A stretch of DNA of 64,000 bases from the NCBI GenBank assembly GCA_031308135.1, contig JAHLJT010000631.1, positions 29,036,271-29,100,270 on the forward strand. Direction: 5' to 3'. The notes under the pieces were generated by a model. It was not told the origin of the DNA. It made no database searches and was given only the letters and a program-made list of their open reading frames with translations. Made by a program: the position numbers and the translations under genes. Below, piece by piece: positions 21,214 through 33,804 of this stretch. The DNA is from Acheta domesticus. Taxonomy: Eukaryota; Arthropoda; Insecta; Orthoptera; Gryllidae. Position 1 is the first letter of the stretch. Each line of letters begins with the position of its first letter.

Positions 21214-23214
21214 CAGCAATTTTCCAGACACCGATCCAAGAAAGCCACCGAAACGACCAATCAGACCAGACAGTTCTTAGAATTCTCATCCAAGCAGAGG
21301 ACTACTTAGAAACAGCAATTTAATTGCGTCGAAAATCCGCCATTTTAATGACTCGATCATAGAACTTACAGGTCTTCAAAGTCACATTCGTAATTTTGTT
21401 TTTTACTCTTTGCACTTTTAGTTCTGCAGGATTATCCTGCTTAGGGTTAGAGGAGGTTAGGAATCCTGTTTCAGCATTTTTCCGGTTTTATCCCCACTTC
21501 CAAGGCCCTCTGCACAGAAGAATGTAACGGGTTTCTCTTAGATGGTCGTTTGTCTAGAAGTGAGGGTAAAGATGGGGTGGCAAGCGTCATGCTTCAACCG
21601 AACACCTTTTACCCAATATTTACTGTTAATAAAGCCAGTAAATATTAGTACTCATTTGGACAGAAAGCTGAGTGAACTTAGGATCGCCCTGAATAGGTCA
21701 TCATCGGATAAAATCCCAGCCACGCTTAGATTTGTTTTTTAATGTTTTTATGGAGATATTTTTGACCGATTTTTCTTATGTTCCGACCACAGTGCGCCGT
21801 CGCTTCTGCTGCCGCCGCCGCCACAGCGCGTCTGATGTAGCCGCAGGCGTTCCTCGATGACACCGTTCAGAAACGGAGAGAGGGAGAAGCCCCTCTTGTA
21901 TTTTGTAACTGGCGTAAGTGCTATGAACGAGATTTTCACTTTCGTTACGGGAGCAACCAGAACGTTCGAGGGAATTCCGTGAATTCCGGAAGACGTACCT
22001 GTAGGAAACAAATTCGCAAGTATATCTCTGGGTGCCGTTTAAACTTTATTACAACTTGTGAGTTCCGACAACATGTAAATGTTTTGAACAAATTACGACA
22101 GTAACAAAGCATTGCATACGAACAAATACGTGCCTCTATATTTATACTGACAACATCCACTTTCCGGTACGTATCCTGGTCGAACAAACCTGTGGTAAAA
22201 ATATACTTGTGAAAAAAATGAATCAGTAGGTAGGCCATAAATAATCTAACAGAAGAAAACTTGAGACTGTTTTATTTGATACAATCATCAAATTTACGTT
22301 TAAGTTCTCTAATAAATAAAACTATATTTTTGAAATAATATAGTTCTTGAAATAATGAACATTATTTTAATTCTTCATCATATTAAGATCATTTCCTGTA
22401 GGTCAGCTTGTTCATCATCTTAAATTTCAGTTACGTGGCAGACGCATATTAGATAAAAAAAACTGATGCTGACGAATGGGAGTTTTCCATATGATAAAAT
22501 TGTCGACATCATTTCTTTCCGCGAAAGAAAAAAATAATCTGTTAACAACCGCATACCAGAACAGCAAGATATCTGCAGCTGGCAAGGGTCTCCGGAAAGA
22601 ACAGTAAAATATGCCGAGACGTCTAGACTAGCAGTCGTTCGTCTTCCCACAAAGCCCGATTTACTCGGTTCGTTGGGCACGGTGAAAGGCAGGTTCAGCC
22701 CACGCATAGAGGGGGTGGGGTGGGGGGGACGGGCGCTCGCCAATCACCGATAACGAACTTATGGCTCCATAACAGACAGTAGAGCGAGGAAGGCTCGTAA
22801 TCTGCAACGCTTGTTACACTACGCGCTCAAGAGAAACTCACTCTTAGCGCCTTCCGGCCTTGAATGCTGGGTAGTATTCTCTAATACTCAAAACGCTCTG
22901 TGTTTGCTTTTGAAAAATGCTACTGTGGAGAAACGTTTTAAGTGATGCCTTTGGAATAGACGTTTACATTGAAAAATATGTACTTTAACAATTAAATTTT
23001 AAGATATGTAAAATGTTCATCTGACTAATATAATTTATAACAGTTTAATAATAATAATAATAACAGTTTAATTCATGGTTTATAATATTTATATTTGCAG
23101 CTCTGAACAATAATGAGAGTATATATTCTATAAAATACATGTTACCTGAAAAGTGAATTTTATTATACTTAGCTCAAAATCTAAGAGGGGAGAAAATTAA
23201 TTGATTTGTTAGTG
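21214..23214. other. intergenic stretch
   Basis: No gene recognised. 21245-21350 faintly resembles SINE family 2 (ACCAATCAGACCAGACAG, AGAATTCTCATCCAAGCAGA, TCGAAAATCCGCCAT) and may be a very old copy. A GC-richer patch lies at 21780-21860, and 22690-22735 has G runs. Confidence 0.35.
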
Positions 23215-23733
23215 AGTCCGGGCGCTTCAACTATTGTGGTCAGAGCATATTAGTCTCGTAAGTAGTGCATTCTTTTTCATCGGGAAGTGGTGGTGATCTT
23301 CCCTAGTTGGATGGCGAGATCCAGCGCCAACGTAACTAGCGAGATTTTCCCCAACTAGGTATGTCCTACCAGCGGGGCAATGCCCCAGCCGGGACAAGCT
23401 GTAGATCCCCGACCGGTTTCCCGGCATGTGTGGTAGTGCAGTGCATATTAGTGTAGGTGTGAGTAAGGGGTGAGGATAGGAATGGTGTGGTCCGTGGCCC
23501 GTGGCCCGTGGTGGTGGTCCGTTTGTTAGGGTACTGCTCCGGTATTCGCCCGACGTTGATCGGAGAAACCATGGAAAATTCCTCCGGAATTCTCCTCCAG
23601 ACAGTGAATTCGACCTAGCTGACAAGCCCGTGTCGACAATCCTGCAACCGTCGGGAGTGGAAACATATGACATCCCAGTCAGAGGCATTGCCGTGACATC
23701 AGTTGATGCACTGAGCCACCTCTCCCGTTGCGA
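23215..23733 (-). mobile_element. SINE family 2, near full length
   Basis: It starts with the element's 3' end (TCCGGGCGCTTCAAC) and ends with the inverse of the tRNA-like head (GAGCCACCTCTCCC). In between it matches the 24.7-kb copy in reverse: CCCAACTAGGTATGTCC, CCGACCGGTTTCCCGGCATG, GATCGGAGAAACCATGGAAA. The B-box region has been partly lost. A CGTGGCC(C) phrase near 23490-23515 is locally repeated. Confidence 0.8.
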
Positions 23734-24145
23734 AGAAAATCACATAACTGTAACTTCACGTTAATATCTCCATTCTTCACTATTTCACTACCTCAATAAA
23801 AAATTGAAGAGTTTTTGAATTAATTTGACAAATCAATGGACTAGGACATTCTTCGTATAATTTTAAGTTGAGAAACGAATGTATAATACACAAAACATCC
23901 GTTTTATGCTAGTTATACAATTTGTCACAAATAAATCTTTTTCCGTGATATCTAACACTATAAGTTGCTAGAGATTGCTGAGTAAAAACACTGCGAGAAG
24001 GATTGAGTATTAAAGAGAGGAAGTTTAGTTTGTCATTAATGACAAGACAATGTACTTAGAATTAATGTCATCCGTAATTGTTTCACCAATGTGTGGGGAA
24101 AAAAAATTGAGCATCTATATATGAATTTAAGGTAATCAGGCACCG
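23734..24145. other. AT-rich intergenic stretch
   Basis: No gene or repeat recognised. Confidence 0.35.
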
Positions 24146-24232
24146 GCTGATTTCGACCTATCTATGTAGAGATAGCGTCAAAAAGCCTGCCACCATCGGG
24201 ACTCAAACCCTAGGATCTATCAGAGAGTCAAT
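24146..24232 (-). mobile_element. SINE family 2 head fragment
   Basis: CGACCTATCTATGTAGA, AGCCTGCCACCATCGGGACT and CAAACCCTAGGATCT match the head-proximal part of family 2, with the B box on the minus strand. The rest is absent. Confidence 0.6.
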
Positions 24233-24268
24233 TTGCATTGCGCCTTCCGCTTTGTTTTGGAAAATCAA

Positions 24269-24288
24269 TTCAGAAACACTCTGTATAT
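24269..24288 (-). repeat. mariner-like terminal motif
   Basis: CAGAAACACTCTGTATA occurs here and at about 25769-25785 in the same orientation. Its reverse, TATACAGAGTGTTTCTG, has the TACAGxGTG start often seen in Tc1/mariner ends. No element body is visible. Confidence 0.3.
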
Positions 24289-24289
24289 C

Positions 24290-24510
24290 CTCCTCATACA
24301 TTCCACTCCGCGTGCAAACGGCCTTTAGCGAGGAGCCGAACAGAGCGGCGAACACAGCAGCCGGTAGCTGCGCGCCTGCACGCCGCCGCCGCCGGCAGAC
24401 ATGGCGCGCGTCCAGCGGCCGCGAGGAAGCTCGAGTGGTCGTGAGCAGCGCGTCGTGAGAAAGAGCCCGACCACGCGCGGCCAAACGCGCCGCGAGCCCA
24501 AGGCGCTACA
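24290..24510 (+). promoter_or_regulatory. GC-rich island with an open frame
   Basis: CpG-rich. An ATG at 24401 (CAGACATGGC) opens 90 codons to 24673 starting MARVQRPRGSSSGREQ. No domain is recognised, and the frame runs on into unrelated AT-rich DNA. It may be a first exon or nothing. Confidence 0.25.
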
Positions 24511-24677
24511 CCTTGTCCAGCGGGAATTAATTGGTTGTAGCGAGGAGTTGGGGAAAGGAATGGACAGGTCGGGCAAGGCTCCTCGCTACCGGCCGACGTG
24601 GATCGTTGGAAGCGCCAGTGGGCATTTGTCGAGGATGTCTGCTTCAAACATTTTTTTAAAATTTATATTCTGAATGA

Positions 24678-25255
24678 CCGGGAGAGATGGCTCAGTGCAT
24701 CAACATGATGTCACTGCAGTCCCTCTGACCGGGAGGTCCTAGGAACTGCAGTGACGGGAGGTCCTAGGTTCGAGTCCCGACGGCGGCAGGATTTTCGACA
24801 CTATCTTGTCAGGTAGGTCGAATTCAGTCGCTGTCTGGAGGAGAATTCTAGCGGCCGGCTGCTCTGGTCAGGAGTTTTCCGTGGTTTCTCCGATCAAAAC
24901 CTGGCGAATGCCGGAGCAGTACCCTAACAAACGGGCCACGGACCGCACCCGATCTTTCCTTCCTCTTACACAAACACACACACACACATACACACACACA
25001 CACACTAACATGCACTACACTACCACACATGCCGGGAGACCGGTCGGGAGATTACAGCTTGTCTCGGCTGAGGCGGTGCCCCGCTGGTGGGAGATACCTG
25101 GTTGAGGGATAAACCCCGCTACTCGACGGTAGGTCGGCGCCAGATCTCGCCATTCAGCGGGGAAAAGATCATCGCCACCTCCCGAGAAAACAGGCACTTC
25201 ACTCACGGGACTAATGATCTAAGTAGTTGACGCGCCCGGAAATATCAATCAATCG
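24678..25255 (+). mobile_element. SINE family 2, full length, with a perfect target-site duplication
   Basis: ATATTCTGAATGA flanks it exactly on both sides (24665-24677 and 25256-25268). The head begins CCGGGAGAGATGGCTCAGTG, with an A-box-like TGGCTCAGTGC and a B box GGTTCGAGTCC at 24767-24777. The 3' end is GACGCGCCCGGA, then a short (AATC)n tail. A GGGAGGTCCTAGG phrase is doubled in the head. (CA)n expanded near 24965-25005. The 578-bp copy defines the family's ends and looks recent. Confidence 0.9.
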
Positions 25256-25268
25256 ATATTCTGAATGA

Positions 25269-27682
25269 TTTTACAAAGTTCTGTTAATGTTTAATTTTAC
25301 ATTTACACTTGCTGGCTTACAATCTACATTAAACTAAGTTACTACTAACACTAAACTGCATCTGACGAAGGGGCTCACAGAGCTCTTCAAATTACTTATT
25401 CTGTATTGCTAAAAATGTCCAAGAATTCATGTAACTTATACCCGATTTTTATTCGACCCTGACGGTATGTATATTTACCCAGTTTGAGATTTCTGCTTTG
25501 GTTGATCAACTGCGGGTTTGAGTAAAAGTTATTGGCGAGATAGGCAATACGATGAGTAATAGGTTCGATGTTTTATTCGATGTAGTTGCTTGTTGGAGAT
25601 GAACCAGGCGGCTTGAGTGATGAATTTTCAAACATTACGTGTTGCGAGTGATCTTGGTTGTCCAGGTGACGCGGTGTCACTCGGATAGCCAACAGCTCTC
25701 GCAAGGCTGGACGAGGAAGCCTACCGCCAAAAAATTATCTTTTGTTTAACCATTCAAGGGTTTTCAGAAACACTCTGTATAACTTCTTTGAATACTTCGG
25801 AGGGTAACGAAGTTACCCCAAGAAGAATTCAATTTCGTATTAGTTATACTTTGACCATAAATGTCATAGTATTATTTTGTTAAATCAGATCAAACATTAA
25901 CTAAAGACCTCCAATTCAAACACCACTCAAATCATTTTTCTTGATTTTTCAGGAGAAAGGAAAACCCTTAACTGTGTATAGTGTACTATAGTTTGAATTT
26001 TTGAAAAGTAAACGTGACTACGAGAAGTTTGAATGTTACAGAACACTTAATAAAACTCAATGTTACCATTCATATGCTAAATAAACTATAAAAATGCAAA
26101 AAATGACTTACGTGTTGTTTGGAATGAACGTTCTCAATTTCAGTTATTTATACATTTTTGAAGATTTTGACAGTGTAAGCATTAAACCATAACCGCGAAG
26201 TCAATTCCATAACAACACGTTCAACTCGTGTCGTTCACATAACCTCAAAATGCACTACAAAATTACTGTACCGAGTGGATTAAGGAAATAACCACAGGTA
26301 TAAATGCTAGCCGTAATAAACCTGCTGCCTAAAACCTAGTTTTCTTCCAATAAGATACCTCAAGTAGTAAACTAAGAAAAAATTACAAAAGACTTAAGTA
26401 TATCATTGCAGTAAATTGTAGAAAGTAGTTGTAGAAAGTAATAAAACTTGATAAAGTAGGCGTTGGAGTAATAGACTTCCCTTTGTCGGTAGTCAAAGAG
26501 TTAAATTTGATGTTACAGAAAACTCAAAGTTATTAAGTATTTCAATTATTTACGAGTACCACTCAGAATCAATTACTAAATATTACGAAAATAATCCTAG
26601 AATTTCCGATAGAGATCCTTAAGAAGATAACTCACAATAGGGGCAACGGTAATGTGTATACACAATAGCCAACACGTAAACAAACCCAGAAACATAAAAC
26701 TAGTTCCGCAGAGTGATGAATATTTGTAACATGCAAACATACTTGTACGAGCGAAATGCACCCGCTAACCCTAAAATCCTCTATCTATTCGTCAATATGC
26801 TCATTAATGCTAAATAAAGGACCTTATGTATAAACTTCCAAAGTTACTTTACGTGACCAATCAGATAATCCGGTATTCACTGAAGTGATTTAATGCACGT
26901 TTTACAAAATTACTAGCTTGGAATTGCTGGAAATCAATTTTAAAATCAATATTCCTCTCTTCTCTAATTATGGAGATGGCGTTTAATACTTCATTACAAG
27001 GAAACTTGAATTACAAAATAATGGGTTTCTAAAGGCATGTTTATCTGATAACATGAAAGAAACAGAGTTGCATTTTCAACATACAATTAACACAAACCTA
27101 ATGACAATTTGATTAATGAAGAAGGCGACTGTACTAAATGTACAAACATGTAAATAACAGGTACTTCGAAGATGTATGAATTTCATATTTCTGCAATATA
27201 AAGTTAACAAACAAATTGTCTTGAAAATTATAACTAAAACATACGAGCGCATTCTCATTAAATCATCGTGAAATCCCGGCTATTTCATTAAAAAAAGAAA
27301 CTGTCAATCGAAATAATATTATTGTGCAAATAACGTGTTTACTTCAGATAACTTGAATTCACCACAATTTTGGTCGCAAGATTCGTCTTACTCTTTCTCG
27401 ACAAGGGTAGTATGCGTGAACTTTCCTTACGTATATAATTCCAGTAAAACCAAGTAAATAATGAATCAATTATGACTAATGGGAGTAATTATAAAGCGAA
27501 ACAAATACTGCACTACTATAAAATGTTGCTAAAGGCATGAGTTGCTACAGAAAAAAATTTTACACGACCCTATTTCCCTATCACATGTTCTAAATGTTAT
27601 ATCACAAATATGAACAGGGAATGGAAAAATTGAAAGGTAGCGCACATCTTAAAATAACGGGACACCTCATGGACCCTAACCC
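25269..27682. other. AT-rich intergenic stretch
   Basis: No gene recognised in about 2.4 kb. It holds a mariner-like end motif near 25770 and little else that stands out. Confidence 0.4.
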
Positions 27683-28134
27683 CAGTGGCGTAGCTAGGGA
27701 GGGGGGCAGGGGGGCGGCGCGCCCTGGTGACAGCATTCTAGGGGTGACACCAATTAAATTATTTTATAATTGTAATTATATAATTTAAAACATTTACTTA
27801 AAAATTTTAAATATTAATAGTTCGTTTTCTTATTTTTAGTTGTTGGAAAATTTTATAGTTGGAATTGTATAATTTTTATGGTTTAGTTAAAATTACTTTA
27901 AAAAGTATACATTTAAATCATAAGCATAGATTATGGTTTAGTTGCAATTACATTCCAATTACTCTTAATTACATAGAATTTTTAAATATATTATAACTAC
28001 CATGTGCAAGTATGTTTGTATTTTCAATAAAATAATGTACTATTAACGCAACAATAGATATTTTATACTTAATTTAAGAGGGGGTGACACCTTTAGCTTC
28101 GCCCCAGGTGACACCAACTGAAGCTACGCCATTG
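27683..28134. mobile_element. hAT-type MITE with CAGTGGCGTAGCTA ends
   Basis: It starts CAGTGGCGTAGCTAGG and ends in the inverse of CAATGGCGTAGCTTCAG. GGTGACACC phrases recur near both ends. Flanks CCTAACCC (27675-27682) and CCTCACCC (28135-28142) match at 7 of 8 bases, an hAT-type duplication. The 452-bp AT-rich inside has no coding capacity. A second copy lies at 37988. Confidence 0.8.
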
Positions 28135-29361
28135 CCTCACCCCAATTCAGTAGGAAGTCAGCAGATCGATCCTTTGACAGATGTTCGCATCTTCGCATGA
28201 TCGCAGCGGACAGCGCCAGCTCCAACACATGGTCCTCCTATTGAAGTACGTGATACAGCGCCGTGGGAGTTCCCCATTCCGAAAGGCATCTCCTTACGCA
28301 ACGGACCGCCGCCAGCGTTAAAAGACGTCTCTGCAAACGCAGCAAAGAAGCTGCGGGGAGATGACGCAGCGCAGCGGACGCGTCACGACATCCGGCGCGG
28401 AAGCAAAGAGCATGAGAGCACGACCCGCTGGCGAAGGAAAGGCTGCCGACGAACACTATAGAAAGAATTTTGTAAGAAAGGGACGTTTTGACAGCTAATG
28501 CTGCCATCATAACTGAAGGTTCTGGGGGCGTTTTGTCCTTGAGCCCATTAGACCCTCCTTCCTCCATTCATTCGTTTGCAGTTGGCTAACTTGTAAATGG
28601 CTTCGACGCTTCGTTTTGTGATGGATTCGTCCGACGAAAATATAGTGCGCCACGAGAAATAATTGAAATTAGGAAGTGCAGTGATATGTACTCTTCTGTA
28701 AAAATTATTTTTCACATAAACATTACACTGAATTTACTTTTTGTGTGATAAGTATTATGTTTATTTTAAGACCGAGTCTTGAATGTGAGATGCGTTCTGG
28801 TGCACGTGTTTCCTGCTCCTGTGCGGTAAGGTGGCGAGCTGTGGTGGAGAGTGTTCCTTACTTTGCGTTTTATCAATTTTTTTTATATAATTGCATGGTT
28901 GTGAACCATGAGGAGCCGTCATGTCTTATCGGAGCCGCTTTAAACACTTTACGAAGAGGCGTGGCTGAACAGCTGTCGCGGCGGAGGGATACATCTCTGA
29001 AAGATATGCGATGTTTACTTGTTTAGCAAACTGTCACTTTGGCTCCTTCTTAGGCGGATTCGTCTATAGCATGAAGTGAGTATTCATTCCGGTTACATTG
29101 ACAGTTGGGAATGGAGGGGAGCGACGTTGACAGTACGCGTACCACTGAGCACGTGTTCCGGGACAAGAAAATAAACACTTAAAATAAATACTCATTAAAG
29201 TAACCAAATCGTATAATCAGATTGTTTAAAGCTACAGCTTGAGAAGCACAACTGTCAACCACCAACTTATTTTAATCGGACCATAGTCAGGTCCTTAGTC
29301 TCACTAGTGTAGTGCTACCAACCCACTATGTGGCAGTGTTCTTCCCGCGCTGATAAGTGAT
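28135..29361. other. intergenic stretch with a GC-rich left part
   Basis: 28200-28450 is GC-rich and supports a 109-codon minus-strand frame (28238-28567) with no recognised domain. At 28745-29026 a 93-codon plus frame is likewise unrecognised. No repeat family was matched with confidence. Confidence 0.3.
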
Positions 29362-30090
29362 TCCGGGCGCGTCAACTGCTAAGTTCATTAGTCTCGTAAG
29401 TGTAGTGAATTTTTTTTCTAGGCTTGGAGGTGGAGATAATCTTCCCACGCTGGATGGTGTGCACTGACCTACCGTCGACTAGCGTGGTTTTCCCCAACCA
29501 TGTATCTCCCACCAGTGGGCACCGCTCCTACCGGAACAAGCTTTAAACTCCCGACCGGTCATCCGGCATATGTGGTGTGCAAGTGTAATGCCTTTGTGTA
29601 AGTAAGGGGTGAGTTTAGGACAAGAAAGATTAAGGATTGTTTTTTGTTCTTTAAGGTCGCATTAACATCAAGGTCATTAGCGACCACTATTGGGTTTAAC
29701 GTTATGTAACGATATGATGATGACAGGGGTGAAAGGACGAACACAAGTAAAACCATGGCCGAGGCGGGACTCGAACCCGCGATCTTTGGGTCCGAGATTG
29801 CCATGACACTTCTGCCGTAACGATTTCGGCCACCGCGGTTCGGCAGTAAGGAAATATTGCATGCGATCCGGGGCCCGTTTGCTAGGGCACTGCTCCGGGA
29901 TTCGTCTGATGTTGATCGGAAAAAGCAAGTACAACCACCGATCAGAGCAGCCGGTAGAATTGTCCTCCAGGCAGCGAAAGTACTCGGCATAGCTATCTAG
30001 CTAGAGTCGAAAACCCTGCCACTGTCGAGACTCGAATCTAGGACCTCTGAATCAGAGGCACTGCAGTTGGTGCCTTGAGTCCATCTCTCT
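29362..30090 (-). mobile_element. SINE family 2, interrupted by a family-1 SINE
   Basis: It starts TCCGGGCGCGTCAACTG (3' end) and runs through CCCAACCATGTATCTCCC and CCGACCGGTCATCCGGCAT. It resumes after the insertion with GGGCCCGTTTGCTAGGG, CCGATCAGAGCAGCCGG and GACTCGAATCTAGGACC (B-box region), to the head near 30090. The order matches the full-length copy at 24678 in reverse. Confidence 0.85.
29640..29846 (-). mobile_element. SINE family 1, short form, nested in family 2
   Basis: A B box reads on the minus strand near 29767-29777. The element ends with GGTCGCTAATGACC, then TGTTAATGCGACC and TTAAAGAACAAAAAA. TAAGGA occurs on both sides (29631-29636 and 29847-29852), a likely target duplication. 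Because it sits inside family 2, family 1 was active after this family-2 copy landed. Confidence 0.8.
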
Positions 30091-30099
30091 AACGGGGTC

Positions 30100-30420
30100 T
30101 TCCGATTTGTGCGCAAGTATAGTGTGCATAGTGTGTGTGTAAGGGCCGAGGAGGGGATAAGAAAGAGTCAGAGATCGCCGGTGGTTGTTGCTCCGTTTGA
30201 TAGGATATTGCTCGGACATGCGTCTGGTATTGATAGTGTACCACAGAAAACTACCAGAAAATCTAGCTGCTAGCAATCTTCTACGGGGAGTAGTTGATCC
30301 ACCTATGCAGCCAGTCGCGAATGTGCAACTGTGGGATCCCGCACCCTAGGTCCTCCTAGTCCACGACGTTGTAGAGGGAACGATGCGACGTTGCCCCTGA
30401 GTTATCACAGTCTGTACGAC
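30100..30420 (-). mobile_element. SINE family 2, partial diverged copy
   Basis: TGTGTGTAAGGGCCGAGGAG, GTTTGATAGGATATTGCTC, CAGAAAACTACC, CCACCTATGCAGCCAGT and CCCTAGGTCCTCC follow family-2 order, with many changes. It lies directly after the previous copy in the same direction. Confidence 0.55.
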
Positions 30421-30559
30421 CACTTCGAAAATAAGGTGCGTCAATAACGAACCACCCTTTTACTACTCACACGACTTTACAGGAAGGACCGGATACAAGA
30501 AAAAAGATTCGGAATTGTTTGGTGTGATCCACGTTACTTGGGCAGTAAGTAATTTGTAA

Positions 30560-30720
30560 TTTTTATTTTATTTTATTTCTGTATTATTTATATCATTTAA
30601 TTTGTATTCTTATTTTTGTTTCATTTCCATGTTGATCTCTCATTTTTACGTTTGTTGCTAAAGACCCACTGAAGATGGGAAATTTTGATCCCGAAAGTTG
30701 ACTTTGGGCATAAGTGATAT
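30560..30720 (+). repeat. possible retroelement end fragment
   Basis: CACTGAAGATGGGAAATTTT followed by GATCCCGAAAGTTG resembles the 'GAAGATGG...GAAA' end signature of Penelope-like elements. The upstream (TTTTA)n run gives no further help. Confidence 0.25.
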
Positions 30721-32965
30721 TAATAAATATTATATACTTATTGTGGTTGATTATCCCTTACCTCCCATTACTATTATGGATTACCACATAATATCGGCTA
30801 ACACTACGGGAGTTTTTTTAGGCAATGGATCTGTTTCCTTCCTTTACAATATTTGTTGGCTAGCAGTGAACGTAACATAGAGAATGACTGTTTACTGATA
30901 AATTATATTTCGCAAATTTATTTGTACAAATTTAGCCAATTTATTTCTTTGAAAATGTGGTCGTTTTTTTCACATTAAGAATTATATGTAGTAGTGGTAC
31001 TCGCTTTTATTTTACGAAACATTGCGCCAAGAAGCTCTGTGATTCAAATGTACCTACATTTATATTTTCGCTACGAGTCATTTTCGAGTACCAACAAAAT
31101 TTGCTTACAAAGATCGTAATTTGTCCTTAAAATTATTTTCCCCACAGTAAGAATTTTAGAGCCACTTTGAAACCGGTTTACCTCTCTCTCTCCTCCGTGA
31201 TTAGTTTCTTGAAATACGATTCGTTTATTCTTGGTGTCATTACTTCCAAGTACCACAGAAGTTCATAACAGGAGAAAATATGCAACAATCAATACACTGT
31301 TCGAAAACCCTTGCATTACGTATATAGCAAAACTTGAGGGAGTCTACTTACTAAAAATGAAAATGTGTCAAAAGATCCAGCAATTTTAAATTATTTCTCC
31401 GAATTGTATATTGTCAAAGCACCTAAGAACAAGTTCAATTAAAAAATATTTATTGAGACTAACTTTCTCGACAGACTCTGATTTCTCATTCGAGACAAAT
31501 TTATGGTATTTAGGTGAATTACACTCGGCTGAGTAATTATTTTACTACTAACACTTTTATAATAACTCTGAGAAATGATGCTCCACCTTCGTGAAGGTAA
31601 TCTGAAATGTCTCAGCGAAAGTTGAATAGTAACCTTACATCATATGGCATAGCTAACAATGAGATCTTTGTCTATCTTACAATAGAACAGAATGACTTCG
31701 TTCTATTTTATTGTGTGTCACGTACTGGAGATCGTCTTTCATGCAATATCTTCATTGTTGCCTCAAAAGATTGAATCTGGCACAGCATTACAGAAATAAT
31801 TACGGCACAGACGACTTCCTACTAGTCAGCAGCAAACCGAATGGAATATAAAGATGACAACTTCACAAGTAATAGGAATTGGGTTAAATTGCAAATAATG
31901 AAAATAATGTGCGGAGAAATCGTGTCGTTGCGTAAATAAAAATGTGTGAATTGAGTTATTCGAACTGAAGACGACCTACAGTGCAGGGTAGAAATGAAAT
32001 GAGAGCAAATACCTTATTTGAACTTTCACTGAATTGTAACCGTAACAGTAAGGCAACGCCGCTTACGGAACACACAATTCAAGATGTGAGCTCACGTGTT
32101 TCGTTTGTCACTTGAAAGAAAAATGAATAAGCAACAATTCAACTAACAAAGCGGCGACACACATAAGACATTCAACCAACAAAGCAGTGACGACTCGGCA
32201 CAACATAATAGACAAAATCTGAACTGCTTCCTTATGGTCACGACGTTTTCTTATAACTATGAGCCTACATTAATTATATAGGAACGTTACTTTTTATTTT
32301 GAAATCTGGAAGCTTAAACATATTTGCAAAGTTGTGAATTAAATAAAATCGATTGTTCATTATTCAACAACGTTGCTTCTTTTTATAATGTTTGTTGTCC
32401 TGTGGCGAAATTGTGTCAAAATTTCCACAATATTGACGACAAATATTGAAGATTTCAAAGCACTGGTCTTTGATATTTCTTCTGGCAGGTATATTGTTTT
32501 AATTACATAACTAGAACAAACACTAACTTATCTGTCAAAGCTGTAACTCATATATAACACTATTAAACTCACGAAAACCAATCTTATCTGTTTCCTCATT
32601 CCCACGGTACTACGTCTTCATGACAAGACGTCCTTTGAACACTTGATGATATTATCATAAGATCTTGACTGAAAGGACTGATATTTAGTAAAATAACTGC
32701 TTATTTGAGCTTCCGAATATTTACAGAGTCGTTATTTTAGTATATATAAGGGACTTATAATGCAGCCAAAATGGGCGTTTCTCTTATTAGCGGTTGAAGC
32801 TATGTGAGAAAATCCGGTTTGATGCCTCCTGATTGCTGTCGAATAACGGTGATTTCAACGCGCGAGGCTTCGGCTCGCGTGTTTGTAATCCAGAGGCGCA
32901 TCCACTCTCCATTAGCGCAGCCAGACAGGTGCTGTGGAAGGCGCGTGGGTCGAGAAAGCGGTGAC
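30721..32965. other. AT-rich intergenic stretch
   Basis: No gene or repeat family recognised over about 2.2 kb. Confidence 0.4.
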
Positions 32966-33237
32966 GGGGGCGGCGCGGGGGCGGCGCGGGGGCGGCGCGG
33001 GGGCGGCGCGGGGGCGGCGCGGGGGCGGCGCGGGGGCGGCGCGGGGGCGGCGCGGGGGCGGCGCGGGGGCGGCGCGGGGGCGGCGCGGGGGCGGCGCGGG
33101 GGCGGCGCGGGGGCGGCGCGGGGGCGGCGCGGGGGCGGCGCGGGGGCGGCGCGGGGGCGGCGCGGGGGCGGCGCGGGGGCGGCGCGGGGGCGGCGCGGGG
33201 GCGGCGCGGGGGCGGCGCGGGGGCGGCGCGGGGGCGG
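32966..33237 (+). repeat. perfect 11-bp minisatellite, about 24.7 copies
   Basis: GGGGGCGGCGC repeats without a single change from 32966 to 33237 (24 full units plus GGGGGCGG). As 11 is not a multiple of 3 and the unit has no stop, all six frames are open and the translations cycle every 11 residues. They are not genes. Each unit has a G5 run and a GG, so the plus strand can form G-quadruplexes. Confidence 0.97.
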
Positions 33238-33804
33238 GCTGACCTCGCAACCTTCGGCCTTGCCCCGAGTGCCTATCCCGTATTCGTGGGTGCAGCTGTC
33301 GTTTCCTGCTGTTTTACCACCGCTGGTATGGTGATTGCCATCAAAACAGTCCTTCTTCTTGTACATCACGCAACGAATCAAATGCATACGGTATCAATTA
33401 TATGTTTATTCATCTGGCAAAGATCCATTTCTGCCTGTATTTCCTTCTTAATTTTCTTTTTTTCCTCTTAAATATACACATTCTAATTTTATTAAATATT
33501 TTTTCCTTTCTCTCTTTTTTTCTCGTTTCCACCATCCCACTTTAACATCGTTTGTCCATAATGATAAAATGACTATTGTCTCTGTGAACTTTTTCTCTGA
33601 AAACATATATTTCCTTTAGTGTCCCTCTCGTTTCTTCTTCCAGAATACACTGTTTATTATTGCTATTTTTTCCTTTCTTCAAATCACCGTCATGTCCTTC
33701 AACTTTATTCCAGTTTCTCCATTACTTGTTACCTAGTACGTACGTAATATTTCTTATCCTTCCTTTCTTCAAACTTAATTCATAGTCTTTTGTTTTGCCC
33801 GTGA
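33238..33804. other. pyrimidine-rich intergenic stretch
   Basis: T- and C-rich on the plus strand. No gene seen. Confidence 0.35.

Noticed and set aside
32800..33387. Long open frames of up to 195 codons on both strands
   Set aside because: They are translations of a stop-free 11-bp repeat and cycle every 11 residues.
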